64,000 nt of DNA from contig CM065326.1 in the NCBI GenBank assembly GCA_033032175.1, positions 13,038,001 through 13,102,000 on the forward strand. Reading direction: 5' to 3'. Below the pieces are notes generated by a model. The model saw only the letters and a list, made by a program, of their open reading frames with translations. It had not been told where the DNA came from and made no database searches. Made by a program: the position numbers and the translations under genes. The DNA is from Saturnia japonica (Eukaryota > Arthropoda > Insecta > Lepidoptera > Saturniidae). Positions within the stretch are counted from its first letter, which is position 1, and the number at the start of each line of letters is the position of its first letter. This document shows, one piece after another, positions 27,601-39,600 of this stretch.

Positions 27601-30600
27601 TCGCCGAGGAAAGAGCCTCTCAGGTCTGACCTAGAAAAGCTACTTTCGCTCGGTGAATCGGTCATTATAGCGGGTGACCTCAATTGTGGACACACTTCGT
27701 TTGGCAATTGGAGAGACTCCAGTAATGGGGTTAAACTCGAAGAGCTAACGAACGTGCTAAACTTTGATGTCATAGCGCCACCCACTCCCACCCACTTTCA
27801 AGACAACTGTATGCCGACAGTGCTTGATGTAGCTCTCATTAAAGGTATCGCGCTTCGGTTACGACTCATTCGGGTCGTACACGAGCTCGACTCCGACCAC
27901 CGTCCGGTCATCATGCAGCTAGGTCAACCAGACGACTCTAGCCCTCCTTCGGTCCAAGTGGTTGACTATGCCAAGCTAAAACATTATCTTGCGGACAGGC
28001 CGTCCCCGTCCAGCTTAGATAGGATCCCGGACGTATTGGGGTCCGTTGCGGACGTAGATCTCGCGATCGATTCCCTGGTCGACCACCTGCAGGCCGGCAT
28101 CGGAGAGGCCTCGAGAGAGGTCGAAGAGGCGAGCGATCGCCGCTTCGTACTCCCTGCCGACGTGCGGGCGTTGTTGACGGAAAAGAACGCGGCGACTCGT
28201 GCGCACGACCACTATCCGACCGAGGAAAACCGCGCACGTTTACGCGCACTTCAAAGATCGGTTAGAGCCCGTATATTAGAACTCAGAAGTCACAGATGGG
28301 ACGCCCTCGTCGAAGGGCTAAGGCCGTCGCATCTGGCTTACTGGAAATTAGCTCACAGCCTCAAAATAGAGGCTTCTTATCTTATGCCCCCCCTCGAGAG
28401 GGGTCCCGGTATACCGCTCGCCTTCGATAGCAGCGACAAGGCGGAGTGCCTCGCCACTTGTTTGGAGAGCCAGTGCTCTCCGAACAGTGTCGATGCAAAT
28501 ACCGACCGGGTCGAGGGTATCGATGGATGCGTGCGGGAGCTGGATAAGCTCCCCGCGACAGACTCCCTGTCCCCAGTCACGTCTGAGGAGGTTCTTTCCA
28601 TTATAAAAAGCCTTAAGCTTAGAAAAGCACCAGGTCCCGACGGGATCAGGAATGAAGTACTTAGACTTCTTCCCGATCGCCTCATAGCTCTTTTGGTCTG
28701 CATCTTCAATGTAGCCATAGCCCACTGCCATTTTCCAGCCGCCTGGAAAAAGGCCATAGTCATAGGTATCCGTAAGCCCGGCAAGAGCGCGTCGCTTCCC
28801 GACAGCTATCGCCCGATCAGTCTCCTAAATACTTTAGGGAAAATGTACGAGCGGATCCTTCTGAACCGTCTCAAGTCAGTAATAGAGGAGAAAGACCTCT
28901 ATCCGCCTGAGCAATTCGGTTTCCGTGCTAGATATTCTTGCACTCATCAAGTGCACCGCCTCACGGAGCACGTTGCATTTAATTTTGCTGAATTATATAA
29001 ACCCCGCCGTACACTTGCGGTCTTTTTCGACGTTGCCAAGGCCTTCGATAAGGTCTGGCACGAGGGATTGATCTACAAGTTGTATCACTTTGAAGTCCCC
29101 GATAGGCTAATTAAAATAATTCGCGACTATCTAACAGATCGCACCTTTCGCTATAGAGTGGAAGGTGAATTGTCCACGCCCCGTCCAATACGCTCAGGCG
29201 TTCCCCAAGGTTCGATCCTGGCTCCTAGCCTATTTAACCTGTACGTCAGTGACCTACCTCGACTCCCGGAGGTCGAGGTAGGGCTATACGCTGACGATAC
29301 AGTCTTATATGCCTCAGATAGGAATAGATCCCACCTCAGACACAAAGTCCAACGCTCCGTGACCACTCTCGGGAAGTGGTTTAACGAGTGGCGTATAGCC
29401 GTTAATCCCTCGAAGAGCGCCGCGATGCTCTTCGATGCGGATTCGTCACAGATACCGTGGAAGCTTAAACCTGTTAAGCTCTACGATAATCCGATTCCGT
29501 ATGTAAGAGAGACCAAATATCTAGGGGTAACCCTAGATAGTAGGCTCTCTTTTAGACCCCACATCCGTAAGGTTAGGAACAGGGCCGCGTGGGTCCTGGG
29601 CCGGTTGCATCCTCTGTTGTGTTCGGTGAGTAAAATGTCCACGCGACATAAGCTCACGCTCTACAAGACGTGTATTCGACCAATTTTGACATACAGTTGC
29701 GCCGTGTTCGCACATATGTCCGAGTCGAGTTTCAAACGGTTACAATCGATACAGAATAGGTTCCTCTATCGTCTCACCGGGGCCCCGTGGTATGTTCGAA
29801 GCGTAGATCTCCATAGAGATATGGAGCTTCCTTCGATACATGCCTACGTTAAACAGCTCTCCCGTTCATATTTCGACACCGCGTCGAACCACGCGAATCC
29901 GTTAATAAAAACAGCCGCCACTTATGTTCCGGCACCCACGGACATCCGGTGCAAACGCCGGCCGCGCAATATTTTTATTGATCCCGACGATCACATCGAA
30001 AATTCGAATAAATATTACACATCCGTCTCTCCAAACAGAGCGTGTCAGCGCCCACGCCCGCGTAACCACCGTTCTCTCCGCAGAGGGCGGGCGGTCAATT
30101 TCGCTCCAGCACACCCGTCACGTCCACCCTCTCTAGCGGTAACCCAAGCCTAGGTCCGTTCCTCGGTGTGAAACCCTTGGGTCAGGCAACCGCCCGCGCG
30201 ATACAAGTGACACTGTACGTGCATCACTTAGCTACCTACATACAACACTACACACGTATGAACATACACACGTGCACACCACACAGGTACATAGGTTCTG
30301 TGAGGGACCTTTTTTTTTCTTTTTTTTACGCTAGTTAGTTAGCGCTAGTTAGTGTAGAAACATTCCGATTATTGAATACACATACGCACGGTTCCTTCCT
30401 TCCTCCCAGGAGGAAGGGAACGTGCCTATGTGTTATATTTAGTTAGCTCGAATCGTAGGTGTAGGGATTCGAATAGATCGCGACCTATTTGCGAACGCGA
30501 CGACCGCCCGAGCCGAGGTCCGGCCACTTTGGCACCCTCGTGCGAGTCGTCCACAAAACTTTCGCGGCTGAGTGCCCTCTGCGCTCGCCCCCAAGTCCGG

Positions 30601-33600
30601 TGAAGCTGTAAAAGCCGCAGCGGCTTTAGGGCCCCTAAGGCTAACAGTGTAGTCAGTTCTAAAAAAAAAAAAAAAAAAAAAAAACTATTTCCTGGAGTTG
30701 AGTTAGCTGTGAATATCCACACTTAGGATATTGAGGCTATCACGCATTGTCAGCGAGATGTTCCGAATTGTGGGGGGGGGGGGGATTCTTTTGCAGAAAA
30801 CTCTTCACAGCAGCACCGCGCCGCTAACGCATCGAGTAGCCTATGTTCTCACTTCCTGTACTTCGCCTAGAGTTTGTCAGATTGATTGACGTTCATGGTG
30901 GCTGCTCCGCTACTTAGAGTCGTAGCGTGATGTTATATAGCCGATAATTTTTCTCGATAAATACGCTATAAAATGCAAAAAGGAATTTTCGAATCTGACT
31001 GGTAGTTCCAGAGTTTAGCTCGTTCAAACAATTTCTCAATAATAAAGATATATATATATATGCTAGCTGTACCCCACGGTTTCACCCTGTTAATTTTATC
31101 CGACAAACACCGCAACGCCAACGCCCCCGGTTAGCCTGATGTAATTGTTCTTCCCGCAAGTACAAATTATTTTAATTTTTCATTATCTCCAATCCTCTGC
31201 GTCCAAATAACATGCTACAAAGGGAAAAAATTAACTTTATTATGAAGTATATTATTAATATGCTATAACTAAAAATAGTGTTCATAAATCACTTTTAACA
31301 ATTGTTTGTCACAAAATAGCTTATTGTGGCGGATGTATAAGAGATAGGCATATGCCAGCGCGGATTTTTTTCAGATATAGGTACCGAGGACCAATATTTT
31401 TGTAGAACACTATGTTTACGTATCATTAACCATTACTCCAGCGCACTCGGATAAAGCAGTTCTGGAGGGCTTCCGTCTCCGACTTACTTAACAAAAATCA
31501 ATGTTTAAGGTTAGCTGATAGCTAAAGCCTAATGTTAGATAGCCTATACTATTCCTCGGAGAGTCTGGCTATCATATCAAATTTTTCGAATCCGGCTGGT
31601 ATTTCCAGAGATTAACGTGTTTAAACAAACAAAAAACTCTTTCGCTGTTTTATATTACCTATATATACTAGCTGTGCCCGTGACTTCGTTCACGTGAACT
31701 ACAGATTGCCGGCGCGAATCTTTCTCCCCCACTCCCGACTATTTTAAAGACAAAAAATGCTTATTGTGGGTGTACATTAGAAGATAGATGTAAACTTCCC
31801 GAGATTTTTTTGTACGTCTTTTTAATTTCTACAATTGTTTAGTACATTAATTTGCTATAACTCTTATGGTTTACTCAGCGTAAGCCATTTAAGTGCCTGA
31901 ATTGATTCACCATGACCCGTTTGTTTTTCATTTATGCGGATCGCTAATTCTTTTTTTTTAAATAAAAGTAGCCTAAGTTACTCCTTATGAATTCAGCTAT
32001 CTACCAGTGAAAGTCCCGTCAAAATCGGTCCGACCGTTTCGAAGATTACCCGGAACAAACAGACAGACAGATATACAAACAAACAGACAAAATTTTAAAA
32101 AATAAGGTTTTTGTTATAGGTATACTACTACATATATACTTACATATGCATTTAGTAAAAAAACTGTATTTTGACATTACAAACAGACGCTTCAATTTCA
32201 TTAATTGTATAGATTATACTGGTTGTGCCCTGCGGTTTAACGCATGTAATTAAAACTACTTCAGTTTATGCAATATTTTTATCGGGTGAGCAGGATTATG
32301 GGTCATGTGGTGACATCGCACGCCAAGTGTTTATTTATTGTAATTTTCCATTATCTTTCAAATTATTCGTCAAAATAACGTGCTGTAAAGAGCAAAGTTT
32401 ATCTTAATAAAATTGTTTTGATGATGAAGTATCTTTATTTCGTAAGGATTAATATAGCATGTATAAAAATAATGGTAATAAATAACTTTTTAATCTTCAA
32501 TAAAATTTTGTCACAAAATACCTTATTGTGGCATACGCTTAAGAGATAGGCATATGGTACCGCGAACCTTTTTTTAGATATACTAAAGTTTAATGTGTTT
32601 GTAGAACATTGTATTTAAGTGTCACTAACAATTATGCCAGCTCACGTGGATAAAGCAATCCGAGAGCGCTTCGTGTTCCGACTTACCTTAAAAAAAAAAA
32701 AAACAACATTAAAGGCTATTTGAGAGGCGTAGGTGTTCATTGTGAGTCTGGCTATCATATACATAATTTTTTTTTTCAAATCTGACAGGTAGTTCCGTGT
32801 TTAAGCAAACAAACAAAAACTTTTTTGCTTTATTACATTAGTGTAGACTAGTTATGCCCGTGGCTTCGCTTACGTGGACTACAGAACGCCCGCGAGAATC
32901 TTGCTCCTCCGCTCCCGGCTATTTTAAAGACAAAACTGCTTATTGTGGGTGTTCTTTAAAAGACAGACGTATACTCACCCTGACTTTTTTGTAGGTCTTT
33001 TAATGCCCACAATTATGTAGCCATTTAAGCGCCCGAATTGATTCACCATGACCAGTTTATTTATTTGTGCGGATCCCCAATTCTTTTTCTAACATAAAAG
33101 TAGCGTAAGTTACTGCCTATAACATCAGCTATCTATGAGTGAAAGTCCCGTCAAAATTGGTCCAACCGTTTCGGAGATAACCCGGAACAAACAGGCAGAG
33201 AGACAGATACAAAAATGTTTAAAATTGTTTTTTTTTGTTATACGTGTCGTTTATACTTTCATATGCATTTAGTAAAAGCTGTTATTTTTACATTACAAAC
33301 GGACACTTCAATTTTATTAATTATATAGATAATAATAGAAATAGTAATAATATAGATGATTATCATAATACAGTCTGGCTCGAGTGCGTCACTGTAAACA
33401 TTACCTCGGTGTTCAAATAAAAAAAAAAAATTACATATTTCTAATTGATAAACAAAGAAAACAGTATAACGGAATGTTTACTTACATACGGCGGAGATAC
33501 CTACACGGTCCAGTTTATCGAACGTTTTCACTGAAACGAAAGTGATCTCGGTCGCGACAGGCTTCAGTGCGCTGCTTGCACATACCAGCAAACGAAAACC

Positions 33601-36600
33601 TATTTCAAATACCTTTTTTTTATCTTTATAAATATTTATAAAGTAAATTCTTAGAACAATAAAATGCCTTTGTGTGTTTACTAACACGCCTCATGTTTTG
33701 AGAATAATTCAAGTATCCATAAAGCCAGTTTTATAAACATAGTGTAAAACATAACATACCATCACGCCTATATCCCCAAAAGGGTTAATTTTACCCTCTA
33801 ATAAATGCGTGAATATAAATATAACTTCAAAAACGACTTGGTCATAACTAGAATCGAATGCGCTACCTCTATGATATGGATAAAGTCACCTAGGTATACC
33901 GGCTACAATACAAAAGCGGTTAAATGTAAACTTGTTTATTCTAAATGAATAAAAAAAACATTCCGTTGTATTGTCAGTTTGATGTAAAAAAAATAACCCG
34001 GTCGTAATATCTAAACCGAGAAATTGAGCTCAAACAATTCTAATAATAACATGCACATAAAATATACCCGTGAGAAGACGATTTGAAAAATGGATGGCGA
34101 AACTCCAGCGCTTTTCGAAGACAGTTTCCAAACCCTCCAAGATCACATAGACAAGCTGACGGAGAACCAGGCCGGTATTATAACGAAATTCGATACGCTG
34201 ACGAAGAATGTGGAAGACCTTCGCAAAGTCATCGGCCAGTTCTCCGAGAAAGTGGTCGGTTTGGAGGAGATGGCGACTGATAGGAGGAAACTGAAGGCCG
34301 AAGTGAGAACTTTGAAGAATAGAATTGATGAACTGTACGCTATAGTTAAGGACGGTAAAGAAGATGACTCATGTCCGAGTGATACTGTCCACGATACAGA
34401 GTCTTGTCATTCAGGATTCTCTTGTTCTTCCAAGGTAGGTATAATATTTATAGTTTTTTGTAGTGTTCTATTGAAAATAATATTGTAGTTTTCATATTAA
34501 TACAAAACTATTATATTGATAATATTACATACTATCCGTTACTCGTGGCTCCGCACGAATTTTTTACGTCTTGTATTTGTTTTACACTTTGTTTTTTTTT
34601 TGTTTCATTGATAACTTTTGTAGTTTATCAATTGAGGAATACCTTAATATACTTTGCGTGTACAAAATATAATAAAAAGAGGTCAAGTCGCTTTTGAGAT
34701 AAATACGGACATACAAATGGACAGACAAACATATATATACATTTGAATTTTTTTATATGAGATATTAGCACAACATTTGGAAAAAATGGTACATTTACAG
34801 ACAGAAGTACATATTTATTGACATAGGTTATACAAATTTAAATTAAAACATCATACAAAGTGTCTAAGCCACCGTTTACTAATAACATCACCAACTTTTT
34901 AATAAATAAAACGCGCCTCGTTTTAAGAATATCGTAAAGTTGTACAAGTTCACTCCTCTCCCAATGAACAAAGACTCTTAAACACGCCCATGTTATAGAA
35001 TATGACCATCCTTTAAATATGAAGTGTAATTCATAGTTTTTCTTTCTTCCTGAAAGGAAAAGCAAAGGTATCTAGACCGTGCAGCCAAGTCAGATGTTTT
35101 TAGTCCATTTGTTTACGTGTCATTTATTTAAAGGCCGAAGCCATGTCCTTCGTTAGAACCTTTATGGTGGAACCATTTATTTAAAAAAAATTTCATTAGT
35201 GGTGGGTGGTAGGAGACTTGGTAAACGCATTAAAGTTGGAGGAAGCAATCCGCAACATCACCTCAGATATTAAATCAAAAATACTGATGCAAGCGTAGTA
35301 ATTGCACACGGCGCGGCCCACGTCCTGCGCTTGGTTTAAATATAGATTTGGGTTATGACAAGTGGGCCGAAATCCAGCACGTCGTTGAAGAGTCTGACCT
35401 TTAAGACAATTTAATGACTACCTCGAAGACTTGATCATTTTCTCCGACGACGCCCTAAATTGGCTGAAGGAATTTGACCTTGTATTGTGGGCAGTACATA
35501 GTTTTAAGTAAAACAAAGAGTGATCACTACAATACATAGCCATCTATAATCAATTTTAGATTAAAGTCTCTCTGCCTGTCTATCGGTTTGAGTCCTTTTC
35601 AATGGCTTTCACTTCATGGCTAAGTTATTTGGTCAGGTTATAGGATATATATTGTTCTTAAAGTGACATATGAAATAATCATTAACGATAATGGTGGATC
35701 AATTTGTGGAAAAGAAGTTTTTAGAGCGCATAAATGGCTTACGTTAAATAAACAATAAGAGATATATCAGATTGATGTATGTATTACATAATTGTAGATT
35801 TTAAAAAGACGTACAAATAAGTCAACAATAATACCATAATTTTTTTAAAGAATTTATTTTAAGGATAATCCACAGTAAGCATTTTTGTCTTTATAATAAC
35901 CGGTGGGCGACCTCCGTGGGTGGGAGTAGGGGCAGCGCCATTCGCACGTGCCTTCGACCAACGGCATTCTGTATTCCACGCGAACGGAGCTACAGGCTTT
36001 GTAGTTCTTAATAAAAGAACACAGCATCACGAGCGCTGCTGCTTTTATAAATATATTAATCAATGTGGGCCCTAAGACGGCGTTTATGAATGTGCAAGCA
36101 CTACTACCAGTTCGGAAAATATCCCAGTTGAGAAGAACTGGTTAGGAAATAGATCGTTATCATCATCATAATTATATTAACACGTGAGCAAAAACTTTGT
36201 ACCCCTTTTTAGGCGTATTGCGAACACGGAAGACTTGAATGAAAGACGGAATGCGATTTGGCATTGTTAAAGTTTACATGGAGAAGGAGTGCAGAAAGCT
36301 AAAATCTATCTATAATATCTGTTACTAATATATTAAATGAAATAAATTAATACTGCGAATTCTAACATGGCCAGTGCCATTGAACTTAGACCCCCCAAAA
36401 TATTGACATTGTCACTCAATGAAAAGTGACAGCAAGTGATTTAATATTCATTGTTTAGGTTCATACTGCAAATGTCAAACAGAAAATAGGTCTATGATTA
36501 AAAGTCGCTGGTCGAATTTCGATCATTGGGCGACCGCTAGTAATTTTTAATGGATGTACAGAGAGGGAGTAGGGACTTTCAGATATCACTATAATTCACG

Positions 36601-39600
36601 TAATCAACCACCCTGTAAACCATTTCATCAATAAATTTGCTTTACATGATTCTTAGACGTAGGTATTATTTAGCAAATCGGATAGGTGTTCAGGAAGTTT
36701 ATTATAAAACGATTATCAACAGAAAAACTTTTATTTATCTTACTAAATCTAAAAGATTAGATTTTTGCGCTTTGCGAGTCATACCAATAAAGATTATTTG
36801 ACTTTGATTGATTGGAAAAGCAAGTCTAATAGCATTGATTTACGCAGTCAATTTGCAAGTCAATAAATAATTACAGACCTCATTCTTAGACTGGTATTTA
36901 CTTAACTGTAAATTGGAGCGCAGTCTAAAGCAAAGTCAATGAACAAAAAAAAAAGTTTTTCTATTAATTTTGATTTCACATCCAAATAATATGACACAGT
37001 AAAAAATGACTGAGAAATTATATTTAAATAGATAAGTACCGAATGAAAGTAATTTTACGGAGAAATCGGCTGCAAAGTTTGTCGCCTGTTACAAATTCAA
37101 TAGAACAACTACAAAAGAAAAAGATGCATCTCACGAAATTTCTCGGAATGATTCGTCATATTTCGTTACGATAAAATTTTGATACTTTCCTCTCTATTTA
37201 AATAGATGTAATGTTATTTGACTAAAATGCCTAGCGGAATGTCAGCGTGATTACGTTTTTTTTTGCTGTACACTTCCAAGGAGTCTTGGTTGGTTCTAGA
37301 ACTTTTTCTAAAAGGAAATACCTTAATGTGAACATTAAGGCATTTGCTAGTAATTCCTTGCTTAATCCTTACGTTGAAAATCTCTCGCGAAATACATATA
37401 GGCGTGTTCAGAATGATACACCTAACATCTAACCCCTTCTTCTTTCCGTGTCAGTGATTGTTTAAAATTGAGTTTGTCCAATATTCGGCCACCTTCAGAG
37501 CGTTTAAAGAGGCTACAAATGAATGGAGCGAATGTGCAGGAACAGGGACATAGAGGGTACGATAGGAGATGTGTTTGTAAGTGTCACCGCAGTCGTATAG
37601 GGCTTCGTTTTGACAACCCTTAATTAGCCAACCCCTTAAGGCATAGCTTGTCACGATCTTCTAAATCAGGTTAAATTGCGACTTGAAACGTATTAAACCT
37701 ATAAGAAACTAGTAGTAAATTGATACAAGTTCAACCATTTCTTCGTAGTCCGTCCCTTGTTCCATCGTTATTTGGAAAGCACGGTCTTACAAGGGAATCT
37801 AGAAGGCATAGGAATGCACGAAAATGCACCCACGCATTGGATCAATAGACTGAGTCTACTCTGGGTGCTTCATTATATGAGTGCACTAGACTAAGACTGC
37901 GTATCTATCAGCGATATTGCGAGGTAGCTAGGCGGTGTGCGAGGGAAAAATTCACCTATAGGGTTACTTCATTTTCCTAGCTTCGCTTAGTGCAGCTCTG
38001 AAGGATAAGGGCTAGCGGTGCCAATGACGTTTTATACATAGACGCGTTATGCATACTCTCACTAAAAGCAATTTGAATACGGTACAAATTTTGTTATCAG
38101 CATGTTCAAACAAAAAGACAAAGGAATTCACAGCGTAAGGCGGGAACTCCGGTATTAAAAAAGGACAGAGGTTTCTTTGTCGAAGTCGAAAGTGAACTAA
38201 AGGCAATTGACCACAATTCACGGTTGCATGTAAAGAGCGTAAATGCCGTATCTACTTATTTGTACATACAAAAAAGCGAGAGATATCAGCGAAGAATTTG
38301 TACAAAACGGTATGGAGTACTAGAGCTACTGGTATCACGTAAGCGTCCTTTACCGCTTAACCACCTCGCAGATCCCTGGTGAATACTTAGCTTAACGGCC
38401 GATCGAAACGGATGGAGATGATATCATAGACCAAATGTCAACGGCCCCTGATTAAACTCCACGGCCTCCACCTATCGGGCAAGAATTAAACGTCTAAGAA
38501 GAGACAGAATCTGTCAATGGTTTTAAATATCAAAGAGATAATAAAACGAATTGAATCCCGCAATTAGTCAAAAAGCGTTTTCGTTTTATACGCAAAAAAA
38601 TAATGTTGGAAGCAAAAACTTTTGAATACGATTGAATGCAATGCTCGTTGAATGAAATGTTGAAGAAATTTATTTTTCGTTCTTTTAAAAGTCATTAAGC
38701 CCTCTAGTTGATTAACAAGGAAGGTAGGTAGGTAGTAACGGAGAAAGCAGTTTTTTTTTCGTAATTACCGGCCTCCGAGTGACATCTGGTTTTTACAGTT
38801 TTAACTGTAATTCTACTTATAGGTCTCTCATTGAATTGTTTAAAAAAATAAATCAGACACTTTGTTTTTTTGAATATTTGTGTCCAAATTTCACTACACA
38901 TATTATTGTGCTTTTCAGATTTCTTAGTAACACTAAAATGATACTGAAAATGTGAGTACCGAGTAAGATAGGATACGTATATAAGAAACTAATTGTGCCC
39001 TACGGTTACGCCCGCTTTAAAGTATAATTCCTCTACGATTTCTCCATACAAATTTTGTACCCCTGATACATCCATTTAGGGGTTGGATTTTTTGAATTCG
39101 GTCCTTAGCGAATGTCTACATCATAATAACTGTGTGCCAAATATCAGCCCAATCCGTTCCGTTGTTGTTTGTAGATATGTTGATAGAAAACTCAGTCAGA
39201 TACAATTTTCTTTTATATATATTTAGATTATATAATTATTCTATGTTGTTCTAAATTTTTGAAGTGATAACATCTTTAGCCGTGATCTGCGATTTTTGGT
39301 TAGGGGAAAAACTTATGGGTTCTTGTCACCGATGACCTCGACATGCTCGTAACGTTTTGCGCTTCCGCCAGACTAGCGACGCGTAGTATAGCGGCCTTGT
39401 GTACATGTATAGGTACGCATATAAGTACATTATATACTGAAATGTACCTTATGTTTTAGCTTTGGTAAAATCTTGTGATTTCGCATTACCAACATGCTGT
39501 AATAGCAGTTAACAAATGATGGAAATTTAATAATTCAGACTATAATTGATTTAATAAATTTAAAAAAGAACAGTTATTCCATTGTTTTGAGTTTTCGCTT

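Larger units (their letters stand above)
24710..30695 (+). mobile_element. Full-length Jockey-clade non-LTR retrotransposon with target duplication
   Basis: A 12-bp direct repeat ACTATTTCCTGG at 24710-24721 and 30684-30695 brackets the element (the first A of the 3' copy is shared with the poly-A). The body of about 5.96 kb holds a 5' UTR (24722-25337), ORF1 with three zinc knuckles, ORF2 with an APE endonuclease and a reverse transcriptase, a 3' UTR of about 500 bases with a strong hairpin, and 24 A residues (30661-30684). Both frames are uninterrupted, all catalytic motifs are present, and the target duplication is exact, so the insertion is recent and may be active. It lies in coactosin intron 1 in the sense direction. 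No RNase H domain was seen, in line with the Jockey clade. Confidence 0.95.

Noticed and set aside
27594..30136. Open frames antisense or shifted inside Jockey ORF2
   Set aside because: They are shadows of the recognised endonuclease/RT frame and show no domains.
34083..34280. Second open frame overlapping the coiled-coil exon
   Set aside because: It lies in another phase with no splice donor match and no coiled-coil pattern.
38012..38221. Minus-strand frame of 69 codons in the long unassigned stretch
   Set aside because: No family signal or splice partners; a plus-strand stretch over it (KAGTPVLKKDRGFFVEVE) is equally unrecognised.
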